Part shown: positions 1 to 5,142 of the stretch, in pieces | Numbering within the stretch: position 1 is the first letter of the stretch | Layout of the letters: every line of letters starts with the position of its first letter | Origin: an uncultured Intestinimonas sp. | GTDB lineage: Bacteria > Bacillota_A > Clostridia > Oscillospirales > Oscillospiraceae | Direction of reading: 5' to 3' | NCBI GenBank assembly: GCA_958435885.1 | Contig: CAUBHZ010000038.1 | Location: forward strand, 1-9,929 | DNA: 9,929 nucleotides | Notes under the pieces: model-generated | Told to the model about the DNA's origin: nothing | Databases searched by the model: none | What the model saw: the letters and a program-made list of their open reading frames with translations, nothing else | Translations under genes and position numbers: made by a program

Positions 1-37
1 CCGTCGTGGCCTTTTCGATCTTCTCGTTCTCAGACAT
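1..37 (-). CDS. secE: SecE, preprotein translocase subunit (N-terminal fragment)
   Basis: Only the first 12 codons are inside the window, reading MSENEKIEKATT from an ATG at 37. This is too short for recognition by sequence alone. The call rests on context: in Firmicutes rpmG is followed by secE and then nusG, and a short, charged, lysine/glutamate-rich N-terminus before a single membrane helix fits SecE. The Shine-Dalgarno is modest (GAAGGGTG about 9 bases before the ATG). The gap to rpmG is 41 bases and no terminator is visible, so the two are probably co-transcribed. In many clostridia a tRNA-Trp gene sits in this gap; here there is no room for one. SecE would be the small essential membrane subunit of the SecYEG channel. 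Confidence 0.6.
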   Translation of the reverse strand, partial: MSENEKIEKATT

Positions 38-78
38 TCAGTTACACCCTTCTTTCTTGTGACACTTCCGCAAGCTCA

Positions 79-243
79 TCACTTGGTCTCGGTGTGGAGC
101 GTGTGCTTTCTGCAGAAGGGGCAGTACTTGTTTCTCTCCAGACGGTCGGGAGTGTTCTTCTTGTTCTTGTTGGTGACGTAGTTGCGCTGTTTGCACTCGG
201 AGCATCTCAGGGTGATCTTCACCCGCGCACCGGCTTTTGCCAT
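79..243 (-). CDS. rpmG: 50S ribosomal protein L33
   Basis: A 54-residue basic protein that is a typical bacterial L33 of the large ribosomal subunit. It starts [18 protein letters not shown] and ends [14 protein letters not shown]. Two CxxC pairs (Cys14/Cys17 and Cys41/Cys44) form the zinc-ribbon of the zinc-binding (C+) kind of L33; zinc-free paralogues lack them. The ATG at 243 is chosen because a strong Shine-Dalgarno (AAGGAGGTG) lies directly upstream at about 251-259, and because family members start at this point. It precedes secE on the same strand and probably opens the rpmG-secE-nusG cluster. The long leader upstream is described separately. Confidence 0.97.
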   Translation of the reverse strand: MAKAGARVKITLRCSECKQRNYVTNKNKKNTPDRLERNKYCPFCRKHTLHTETK

Positions 244-267
244 GTTTCGGCACCTCCTTCAATGGTT

Positions 268-371
268 CGGACCCAACAAAAAATGCCGGGTCCGGCTATA
301 CCGAATCCCAGCACGTTCGAGAAAGGCACGGGCAAAGCCCGTCCCCAGTCAAAACACGGTAGGTTCGGCAT
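268..371 (-). promoter_or_regulatory. Structured leader of rpmG
   Basis: On the minus strand the leader can fold into several elements. An outer stem pairs 364-371 with 299-306 (eight pairs, one G-U). It encloses a tight hairpin with arms 337-342 and 328-333 (ACGGGC / GCCCGT, three-base loop). Nearer the gene is a seven-pair hairpin with arms 288-294 and 268-274 (CGGACCC / GGGTCCG) and a 13-base loop containing six T's. The last hairpin ends only 9 bases before the rpmG Shine-Dalgarno. This does not match any riboswitch class I can recognise. Autoregulation or translational control of the ribosomal-protein operon is an inference. Confidence 0.4.
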
Positions 372-470
372 GATCTGCCTCCCTATGTCCTCACATGGAG
401 GGAAAGGGTTTGTGCCCATTACACCGTAAAAATGCGCACAAAAATAAGGCCCTTTTTCATAGGTGCTAAT

Positions 471-499
471 AGCCTATCACAAGTGAGTGAGAAAGTCAA
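471..499 (-). promoter_or_regulatory. Candidate promoter for rpmG operon
   Basis: Minus-strand -35 TTGACT (494-499) is followed after 17 bases by TAGGCT (471-476) preceded by TGA, an extended -10 arrangement. The -35 matches consensus at five of six positions and the -10 at three of six. It would give a leader of roughly 220 bases before rpmG. A promoter nearer the gene cannot be excluded. Confidence 0.45.
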
Positions 500-511
500 G
501 CATATTTTTAC

Positions 512-526
512 AGTCTTGACAAGACT
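512..526. promoter_or_regulatory. Palindrome over ruvX -35 box (candidate operator)
   Basis: AGTCTTG-A-CAAGACT is a perfect inverted repeat with seven-base arms around a single central base. It contains the whole ruvX -35 hexamer, so a protein bound here would block that promoter. No known regulator motif is recognised, and the match could be chance overlap with the TTGACA box. Confidence 0.35.
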
Positions 527-545
527 TCCGTGGGACCGATATAGT
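516..545 (+). promoter_or_regulatory. Sigma-A promoter for ruvX
   Basis: -35 TTGACA (516-521, perfect) and -10 TATAGT (540-545, five of six) are separated by 18 bases. The predicted start of transcription is near 552, which would leave only a very short leader containing the AAAGGAGG ribosome binding site before the ruvX ATG. Confidence 0.7.
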
Positions 546-567
546 GGAGGGGAAAGGAGGGAGGACC

Positions 568-987
568 ATGCGCATCATGGCCATCGACTACGGCGACGCC
601 CGGACGGGGGTTGCCATCTCGGACCCCACGGGATTGCTGGCGGGGTATACGGAGGTCATCCACAGCCGGAAGGGGGAGCAGGTGTGCGCCCGCCTTGCCG
701 AGCTGGTGGAACAATATAAGGTAGAGGAGCTGGTGATGGGCTTTCCCCGGAACATGGACGGCACCGAGGGTCCCAGGGCGGAGCTCTACCGGAATTTTGC
801 CGGTGAGGTGGAGGGAGCCACCGGCCTCACGCCGGTGCTGTGGGATGAGCGGCGGACCACCATCGAGGCCCACGACATCCTCCACGCCAGCGGCAAGAAG
901 ATGAAGAACCATAAAAAGACGGTGGATGCCGTGGCGGCGACCCTCATTCTGGAGGGCTACCTGACCCGGAAGCGGACCCAAAGCTAA
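568..987 (+). CDS. ruvX: RuvX / YqgF family Holliday-junction resolvase-like protein
   Basis: A 139-residue RNase H-fold protein of the YqgF/RuvX family, the usual size. Family signatures are all present: MRIMAIDYGDARTGVA at the N-terminus with catalytic Asp7, the GFPRNMDGTEGPRA block at 58-71, LWDERRTT at 91-98 with Glu94, and KTVDAVAA at 117-124 with Asp120. Members have been linked to Holliday-junction resolution and, in E. coli, to 16S rRNA 5'-end maturation; which applies here cannot be told. The ATG at 568 is preferred over an in-frame GTG at 544 because AAAGGAGGGAGG lies just upstream of 568 and the protein then starts like its relatives. In many Firmicutes ruvX sits next to a DUF1292 gene; here the DUF1292 gene is some 6 kb away. 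Confidence 0.96.
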   Translation: MRIMAIDYGDARTGVAISDPTGLLAGYTEVIHSRKGEQVCARLAELVEQYKVEELVMGFPRNMDGTEGPRAELYRNFAGEVEGATGLTPVLWDERRTTIEAHDILHASGKKMKNHKKTVDAVAATLILEGYLTRKRTQS

Positions 988-1012
988 AACCAAGTGAGAG
1001 GCATCCAGGGTG

Positions 1013-1147
1013 GGGCCCCGCGGAGCGGGGCGTGCCGTCAGGCACGTCCAAGGGGCCGTCGGGCCGGCCCCTTGCCGCAGGGCGGATTCACTCCGCCCGA
1101 GGATGTGCAGTAGAAAAGGGTACCCATGGGGGCTCCGCCCCCATGGG
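1013..1147. repeat. Array of five consecutive hairpins (REP-like)
   Basis: Five perfect inverted repeats follow one another: 1015-1021/1025-1031 (GCCCCGC, loop GGA), 1031-1036/1041-1046 (CGTGCC, loop GTCA), 1050-1057/1066-1073 (AAGGGGCC, eight-base loop), 1080-1086/1092-1098 (GGGCGGA, loop TTCAC) and 1123-1133/1137-1147 (CCCATGGGGGC, loop TCC). None is followed by a T-run, so they are not classical intrinsic terminators. They fill the gap between ruvX and the luxE-like gene. The density resembles repetitive extragenic palindromic elements. Whether copies occur elsewhere in the genome cannot be seen here. Confidence 0.75.
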
Positions 1148-1165
1148 AAAAGAGGGGGGAGAAGT

Positions 1166-2287
1166 ATGGGAAATCGCATCAAGCTCCTCACCTGGAAGGA
1201 CCCCTATGATACGGCTGGGACAGAGGCGCTTTTCGTAGCCGCCATGCGGGATAACTGCGCCTTCCACTACGCCCACTGCCCGGAGTACCGGGCCATCCTG
1301 GACCACTTCGGCTTCCGGCCGGATATGCTGCGGACCGCGGAAGACCTGGCCCGGCTGCCGGTACTGCCTACCTTATATTTCAAATCCCACAAGCTCTTCT
1401 CCGTGCCGGAGAACCGGATGCTCATCAAGGCCACCTCCTCGGGGACCCGGGGGAAGAAGAGCGTCATCGGCTTCGAGCTGGGGGGACTGTGGAGCGGTTT
1501 TCATATGGTGTGGCGCATCCTGCGCTACCACCACTTCCTCTCCCCGGTGCCCACCAACTACCTCATCCTGGGCTACCAACCCCACAAGAGCAACCAGACC
1601 GCCGTGGCCAAGACGGCCACGGGCTACACCTACATCACCCCCGCCATCCACCGGGAGTACGCCCTCAAATACAAGAATGGCGGCTACCAGGTGGACTTCG
1701 ACGGCCTCATCAAGACCCTGGAACGGTACAGCAGGTCCCGGTTCCCCACCCGGTTCATGGGCTTTCCCGCCTACACCTACTTCCTCATGGAGGAGCTGGA
1801 GCGGCGGGGCCTCCGCTATCCGCTGCCAAAGAACTCCAAGATCTTCCTGGGGGGCGGCTGGAAGCAGTTCTACCGGGAGAAGGTGGACAAGGAGACCTTC
1901 TATGCAAAGGCCTGGGAACGGTTCGCCATCCCGGAGGAGCATGTTTACGAGTCCTTCGGGGCCGTAGAGCACCCCATCTACTATGCTGACTGCAAGTATC
2001 ACCACTTTCACGTGCCGGTATACAGCCGGGTCATCATCCGGGACGTGCGGACCCTGGAGCCGGTGCCCAACGGTACCATGGGGCTGGTGAACCTCCTTAC
2101 CCCCATGCTCAACGCCGTCCCCGTCCTGAGCATCATGACCGACGACCTGGGGGTCCTCCACGATGGGGACACCTGCCCCTGCGGGGTGAAGTCCCCCTGG
2201 CTGGAGATCATCGGCCGGGTGGGTATGACGGACATCAAGACCTGTGCCGCCGGCGCAGACGAGTTGAGAAAGGGGGCGGGCCTGTGA
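1166..2287 (+). CDS. LuxE-like acyl-protein synthetase
   Basis: A 373-residue member of the LuxE acyl-protein synthetase family (ANL adenylate-forming relatives), close to the length of LuxE from luminous bacteria. By family it activates a carboxylic acid with ATP to an acyl-adenylate and transfers the acyl group to its own cysteine and then to the reductase partner. The ATP-binding loop TSSGTRGKK is at residues 90-98. A GRVGMTDIK segment near the end matches the adenylate-enzyme lysine region. Cys360 in DIKTC, 14 residues from the C-terminus, sits where LuxE carries its acylated cysteine (Cys364 in Photobacterium). A CPCG motif lies shortly before. The ATG at 1166 is chosen because of the AGGGGGGAGAAG sequence just upstream; the open frame extends further back but only through the hairpin array. 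The next gene overlaps by four bases (GTGA), so the two are translationally coupled. Substrate unknown. Confidence 0.9.
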   Translation: MGNRIKLLTWKDPYDTAGTEALFVAAMRDNCAFHYAHCPEYRAILDHFGFRPDMLRTAEDLARLPVLPTLYFKSHKLFSVPENRMLIKATSSGTRGKKSVIGFELGGLWSGFHMVWRILRYHHFLSPVPTNYLILGYQPHKSNQTAVAKTATGYTYITPAIHREYALKYKNGGYQVDFDGLIKTLERYSRSRFPTRFMGFPAYTYFLMEELERRGLRYPLPKNSKIFLGGGWKQFYREKVDKETFYAKAWERFAIPEEHVYESFGAVEHPIYYADCKYHHFHVPVYSRVIIRDVRTLEPVPNGTMGLVNLLTPMLNAVPVLSIMTDDLGVLHDGDTCPCGVKSPWLEIIGRVGMTDIKTCAAGADELRKGAGL

Positions 2288-3567
2288 TCCTGTACCGGGG
2301 AGAGATCCATGATACCAAGGAGCAGAACCAGCTCCTGGACAGTCTGGAGGAGACCATAACAGAGGTGCTCCAGCGGCCTGCGCCAACCGCGGAGACGGTG
2401 GTGGCCGCCTGTGACGGCCTGGCCCGGCGGGTGCTCAGCGGGGAGTTCGACGGCATCATCGCCGCCCTGGGCCTGGATAAACGCTTCACCCTGGCCCAGG
2501 CGGCGGCCGCCGCCAACCTGCTGTGCCGGGACAGCCTGGAGTTCAAGCTGGACCTGGAGCTGGGGCCGGACTGGGCGGGACCCAAAACAGTGACGCCGCC
2601 CCATTCCGGTCTCACCCTCACCAAGGAGGTCCTGCCCCTGGGAGTGCTGTTCCACATCGCCGCCGGCAACGTGGACGGCCTGCCGGCCTACAGTGCCGTG
2701 GAGGGCCTCCTCACCGGAAACGTGAACATTCTGAAACTGCCCCAGGCTGACGGCGGGCTGTCGGTGCTGCTGCTCCACGCCCTCACCCAGGCCGCCCCGG
2801 AGCTGGCCGACTACCTCTATGTCTTCGACACCCCCTCTGACGACCTGCCCGCCATGAAGAAGATGGCGGCTATGGCCGACGGCATCGTGGTGTGGGGCGG
2901 GGAGGGGGCGGTGTCCGCCGTCCGGGGGCTGGCCCCCACCGGCTGCCGACTCATTGAGTGGGGCCATAAGCTCAGCTTCGCTTATGTCACGCCCAAGGGG
3001 GAGACCCCGGAGGCTCTCGCCGCCCTGGCCGCCCACATCGCCGACACCCGGCAGCTGCTGTGCAGCTCCTGTCAGGTGATCTTCCTTGACACAGACGACC
3101 GGGAGGCGGTCCGGGCTTTCTGCCGCCGGTTCCTGCCGGTGCTGGAGGAGGCCATGGCGGCGGGAGCACCATTGGACGACGGCTCTGCGGCCCAGGTGAC
3201 CCTGGCCCAGTACGAGCAGCGGCTGGAGTCCATCACCGCGCCCGGCCCGGAGGTCCTTTATGGGAAGGGCTGCTCCCTCACCATCGGGGAGGACGGGGAG
3301 CTGGCCCTCTCCCTCCAGTTCGGCAATCCCCTGGTGAAGGCCCTGCCCCGGGCACAGCTGCCCGCCATGCTGCGGCGGCACAAGGGGGTCCTCCAGACGG
3401 CGGGGCTCATTTGCGCCCCGGAGGAGCGGGAGGAACTGGCCATGGCCCTCCTGAGAGCCGGCGTGGTCCGGGTCACCGGGCCGGGGGACATGAGCCGCAC
3501 CACCTGCGGCGACGCCCACGACGGGGACTATCCCCTGCGGCGGTATACCCGGGTCACCGAGCGGTAG
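2284..3567 (+). CDS. LuxC-like acyl-CoA / acyl-protein reductase
   Basis: A 427-residue protein of the LuxC acyl reductase family (aldehyde-dehydrogenase-like fold). By family it accepts an acyl group on a cysteine and reduces the thioester to an aldehyde with NADPH. The central part carries LFHIAAGNVDGLPAYS (122-137) and GNVNILKLP (145-153), the conserved nucleotide-binding stretch. LLCSSCQ (258-264) holds the nucleophile candidates Cys260 and Cys263, corresponding to the acylated cysteine of LuxC. The start is GTG at 2284, inside the last codon and stop of the luxE-like gene (GTGA overlap) with GGGGGCGGG upstream, showing a two-gene operon. No luxAB, luxD or alcohol dehydrogenase is nearby, so light production is not suggested; the acid reduced and the fate of the aldehyde are unknown. 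Its last 14 bases overlap the convergent TauE gene. Confidence 0.9.
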   Translation: MILYRGEIHDTKEQNQLLDSLEETITEVLQRPAPTAETVVAACDGLARRVLSGEFDGIIAALGLDKRFTLAQAAAAANLLCRDSLEFKLDLELGPDWAGPKTVTPPHSGLTLTKEVLPLGVLFHIAAGNVDGLPAYSAVEGLLTGNVNILKLPQADGGLSVLLLHALTQAAPELADYLYVFDTPSDDLPAMKKMAAMADGIVVWGGEGAVSAVRGLAPTGCRLIEWGHKLSFAYVTPKGETPEALAALAAHIADTRQLLCSSCQVIFLDTDDREAVRAFCRRFLPVLEEAMAAGAPLDDGSAAQVTLAQYEQRLESITAPGPEVLYGKGCSLTIGEDGELALSLQFGNPLVKALPRAQLPAMLRRHKGVLQTAGLICAPEEREELAMALLRAGVVRVTGPGDMSRTTCGDAHDGDYPLRRYTRVTER

Positions 3568-3925
3568 GGGGACGCTTGCGAAAGAGCTCCCGGAGGCCGA
3601 TGACCAGCAGAAAGCCCCCAAAACACCGGCGGAGGAGTCCCGTGTCCAGGCCGGAGGCCGCCCAGGCGCACAGCCCGGCGGTGGCCAGCCCGGCCAGGAT
3701 GGCGGGGAGGGCGGCGGACCGGTCCACATAGCCGTTTTTGATGTGGGCGGGTAGGGCGGCAGAGGCCGCCGGCAGGAAGTAGACCAGGTTGATGCCCTGG
3801 GCCAGGTGCTGCTCCACCCCGGCGAAGGCGGTGAGGTAGAGGAGCAGCAAGGTGCCTCCGCCCACGCCGAAGCCGGAGAGGACCCCGGTGGCGGTGCCCG
3901 CCAGAAGGGCCGTGATCCAGCTCAC
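3554..3925 (-). CDS. Half-size TauE/SafE family membrane protein (second of pair)
   Basis: A 123-residue hydrophobic protein with about four membrane segments, resembling one half of the TauE/SafE (TSUP) transporter family, members of which export sulfite, sulfoacetate or other organic acids. The N-terminal SGFGVGGGTLLLLYL (17-31) is the glycine-rich repeat motif of the family. Full-length members are about 250 residues with two such repeats; this has one. It starts with GTG at 3925, overlapping the stop of the upstream half by four bases (GTGA), so the two are co-translated and probably form a heterodimer equal to one full transporter. The 3' end overlaps luxC tail to tail by 14 bases. No substrate can be assigned. 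Confidence 0.85.
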   Translation of the reverse strand: MSWITALLAGTATGVLSGFGVGGGTLLLLYLTAFAGVEQHLAQGINLVYFLPAASAALPAHIKNGYVDRSAALPAILAGLATAGLCAWAASGLDTGLLRRCFGGFLLVIGLRELFRKRPPTAR

Positions 3926-4290
3926 AGGGCGAAGAGGGACTTGACGCCCCCGTAGAGGAGGAGCAGCCCGAAGCCCCGCCGGAGCCAGTCCATGGAGATA
4001 TTTTTGAAAAGTTTGCCCCCCAGCCAGCCCCCCAGCAGCCCGCCCAGCAAATAGGGGAGGGCGGCGGTGAGGTCCAGTCCGCCCCGGAAGAGGTAGATTC
4101 CGGCGGAGAGGACGCACAGGGGCAGGATGATGGCCACAGAGGTGGCGAAGGCCTTCCGCTCCCCCAGGCCGCACCACCCGGCCAGGAGCGGTACCAGTAC
4201 CATGCCGCCCCCTCCGCCGAAGAAGCCGTTCACCGCCCCGGCCAGGGCGCCGGCCACCGCCGGCCGCAGCCAGTTTTTTGTGTGATTGAT
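3922..4290 (-). CDS. Half-size TauE/SafE family membrane protein (first of pair)
   Basis: A protein of 111 to 122 residues, depending on the start, with about four membrane segments and the family motif NGFFGGGGGMVLVPLL near its N-terminus. It ends ...VKSLFAL and couples by a GTGA overlap to the second half. The start is uncertain. A GTG at 4257 is possible but has no ribosome binding site and removes residues expected before the first helix. The frame stays open upstream, and a strong AAGGGAGGG stands six bases before an ATC at 4290, giving (M)NHTKNWLRPAVAGALAG, which looks like a natural N-terminus for this family. I give the span to 4290 for that reason; an ATC start is rare and a sequence error for ATG is the alternative. 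The ribosome binding site lies in the 3' arm of a terminator hairpin. Confidence 0.75.
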   Translation of the reverse strand: MNHTKNWLRPAVAGALAGAVNGFFGGGGGMVLVPLLAGWCGLGERKAFATSVAIILPLCVLSAGIYLFRGGLDLTAALPYLLGGLLGGWLGGKLFKNISMDWLRRGFGLLLLYGGVKSLFAL

Positions 4291-4333
4291 AAAAATCCCT
4301 CCCTTGGCAGTAGTTTGCCAAGGGAGGGATTTT
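4291..4333 (-). terminator. Intrinsic terminator after tcdA, overlapping TauE ribosome binding site
   Basis: A perfect 18-base inverted repeat, arms 4292-4309 and 4316-4333 with a six-base loop. In the minus direction it ends in ATTTTT, as expected for a factor-independent terminator of tcdA. On the plus strand the stem ends in only four T's, so bidirectional function for the luxC side is weak. The 3' arm on the minus strand contains AAGGGAGGG, the only good Shine-Dalgarno for the first TauE gene. Confidence 0.85.
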
Positions 4334-4334
4334 G

Positions 4335-4350
4335 CTATGCAAAAGCATAG
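4335..4350. repeat. Short hairpin beside the tcdA terminator
   Basis: CTATGC-AAAA-GCATAG, a perfect six-pair stem with a four-base loop, lies between the tcdA stop (4371) and the terminator stem, one base apart from the latter. Function unknown; it may stabilise the transcript end. Confidence 0.5.
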
Positions 4351-4370
4351 AAAAATTGGCTATGTGCCGC

Positions 4371-5084
4371 TTACCGCACGCCGGTCAGATCCATGACCAC
4401 CTCGCCGGCCAGCATCAGGCCGGCGGAGGCGGGGACCCACACCACGCTGGCGGGGACGCTGCGGCGGCCGGGGGGCGGTGTCTCGGGCTGGTCGGCCTTG
4501 TGGGCCTCCTCCGGTGACCACACCACCTTGTGGTGGTGGATACCGCGGGCGCGCAGCTCCTTTCGCACCACCCGGGCCAGAGGGCAGCCCTCGGTCTTGG
4601 AGATGTCGGACACCCGCAGCAGGGAGGCGTCCAGCTTGTTGCCGGTGCCCAGGGCGGAGATGATGGGTACCTTGCGGCTCAGGGCGGTCTCGATGAGGTC
4701 CAGCTTGCAGCTCACCAGATCGATGGCGTCCACGATATAGTCGTAATTGGCGGCGAAAAAGGCCTCCCGGGTGTCGGCTTCATAGCGGCCCTGAACGGGG
4801 TGGACGCGGCAGGCGGGGTTGACATCCAGCACCCGCTGGTCCATTGCCTCCTCCTTTGGGAGCACCAGCGTGGACTCCAGGGCCTCGGCCTGGCGGTTAA
4901 GGTTGCTGGGCTCCACCTGATCCTGGTCCATGAGGGTGAGCTCCCCCACGCCGGAGCGGGCCAGGGCCTCGGCGCACCAGCTGCCCACGCCGCCCAGACC
5001 CAGCACACAGACGTGGGCCTGCTCCAGGCGCTCCATGGCGTCGGCGCCCAGAAGCATGCGGGTGCGGAGAAAACGTGCGTCCAT
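4371..5084 (-). CDS. tcdA: tRNA threonylcarbamoyladenosine dehydratase TcdA
   Basis: A 237-residue E1-like (ThiF/MoeB/HesA) enzyme matching TcdA (CsdL, YrvM). TcdA uses ATP to cyclise t6A37 of ANN-decoding tRNAs to ct6A. Visible signatures: nucleotide-binding GLGGVGSWCAEALARSGVG at 29-47, the DQDQVEPSNLNRQ stretch at 53-65, VNPAC at 88-92, DAIDLVSCK at 119-127, and ALGTGNKLD at 144-152, then SDISKTEGCPLARVVRK typical of the subfamily. The C-terminal VPASAGLMLAGEVV is the usual TcdA end. ATG at 5084 has an ideal AAGGAGGT (5092-5099). The upstream gene's terminator ends right at that ribosome binding site, leaving no room for a separate promoter, so expression probably depends on read-through or on a promoter within the upstream gene. 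Confidence 0.93.
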   Translation of the reverse strand: MDARFLRTRMLLGADAMERLEQAHVCVLGLGGVGSWCAEALARSGVGELTLMDQDQVEPSNLNRQAEALESTLVLPKEEAMDQRVLDVNPACRVHPVQGRYEADTREAFFAANYDYIVDAIDLVSCKLDLIETALSRKVPIISALGTGNKLDASLLRVSDISKTEGCPLARVVRKELRARGIHHHKVVWSPEEAHKADQPETPPPGRRSVPASVVWVPASAGLMLAGEVVMDLTGVR

Positions 5085-5100
5085 TTGGTTACCTCCTTGA

Positions 5101-5131
5101 AAAAAATCCCCCGGAGAGAGCCTCCGGGGGA
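5101..5131 (-). terminator. Intrinsic terminator after the parvulin gene
   Basis: Arms 5107-5116 and 5122-5131 form ten perfect pairs (TCCCCCGGAG / CTCCGGGGGA) with a five-base loop, followed on the minus strand by six T's (5106-5101). It stands 12 bases after the parvulin stop and one base before the tcdA Shine-Dalgarno. Confidence 0.92.
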
Positions 5132-5142
5132 TGATGTGTGTC

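Larger units (their letters stand above)
244..567. other. Divergent intergenic region between rpmG and ruvX
   Basis: This 324-base stretch holds no convincing conserved protein gene. It contains two back-to-back promoters (rpmG leftwards, ruvX rightwards), a 15-base palindrome on the ruvX -35 box, and about 220 bases of potentially transcribed rpmG leader with several inverted repeats. A 50-codon minus-strand open frame (371 to 219) with a good ribosome binding site lies inside the leader and overlaps the rpmG start; it is treated as a candidate leader ORF in the findings. I looked for a tRNA and found no T-arm/acceptor pairing on either strand. Confidence 0.7.

Noticed and set aside
38..78. 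tRNA-Trp between rpmG and secE
   Set aside because: The gap is only 41 bases, too short for a tRNA gene.
299..371. tRNA or c-di-GMP riboswitch in the rpmG leader
   Set aside because: A GTTCGA and a GGGCAAAG-like stretch caught the eye, but there is no acceptor or T-stem pairing and the conserved riboswitch core is absent.
1013..1147. CRISPR array
   Set aside because: The hairpins differ from each other in sequence and there are no equal repeats with regular spacers.
1013..1147. Intrinsic terminator of ruvX
   Set aside because: None of the stems is followed by a T-run on the plus strand.
1373..2386. 337-codon open frame on the minus strand
   Set aside because: Antisense shadow of the luxE-like gene, whose family motifs are clear on the plus strand.
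1166..3567. Bioluminescence (lux) operon
   Set aside because: Only LuxE- and LuxC-like genes are present, luxAB and luxD are missing, and the host appears to be an anaerobe.
2008..3729. 573-codon open frame on the minus strand
   Set aside because: It runs antisense through luxC and the end of luxE, has low-complexity Pro/Gly/Arg composition and no ribosome binding site.
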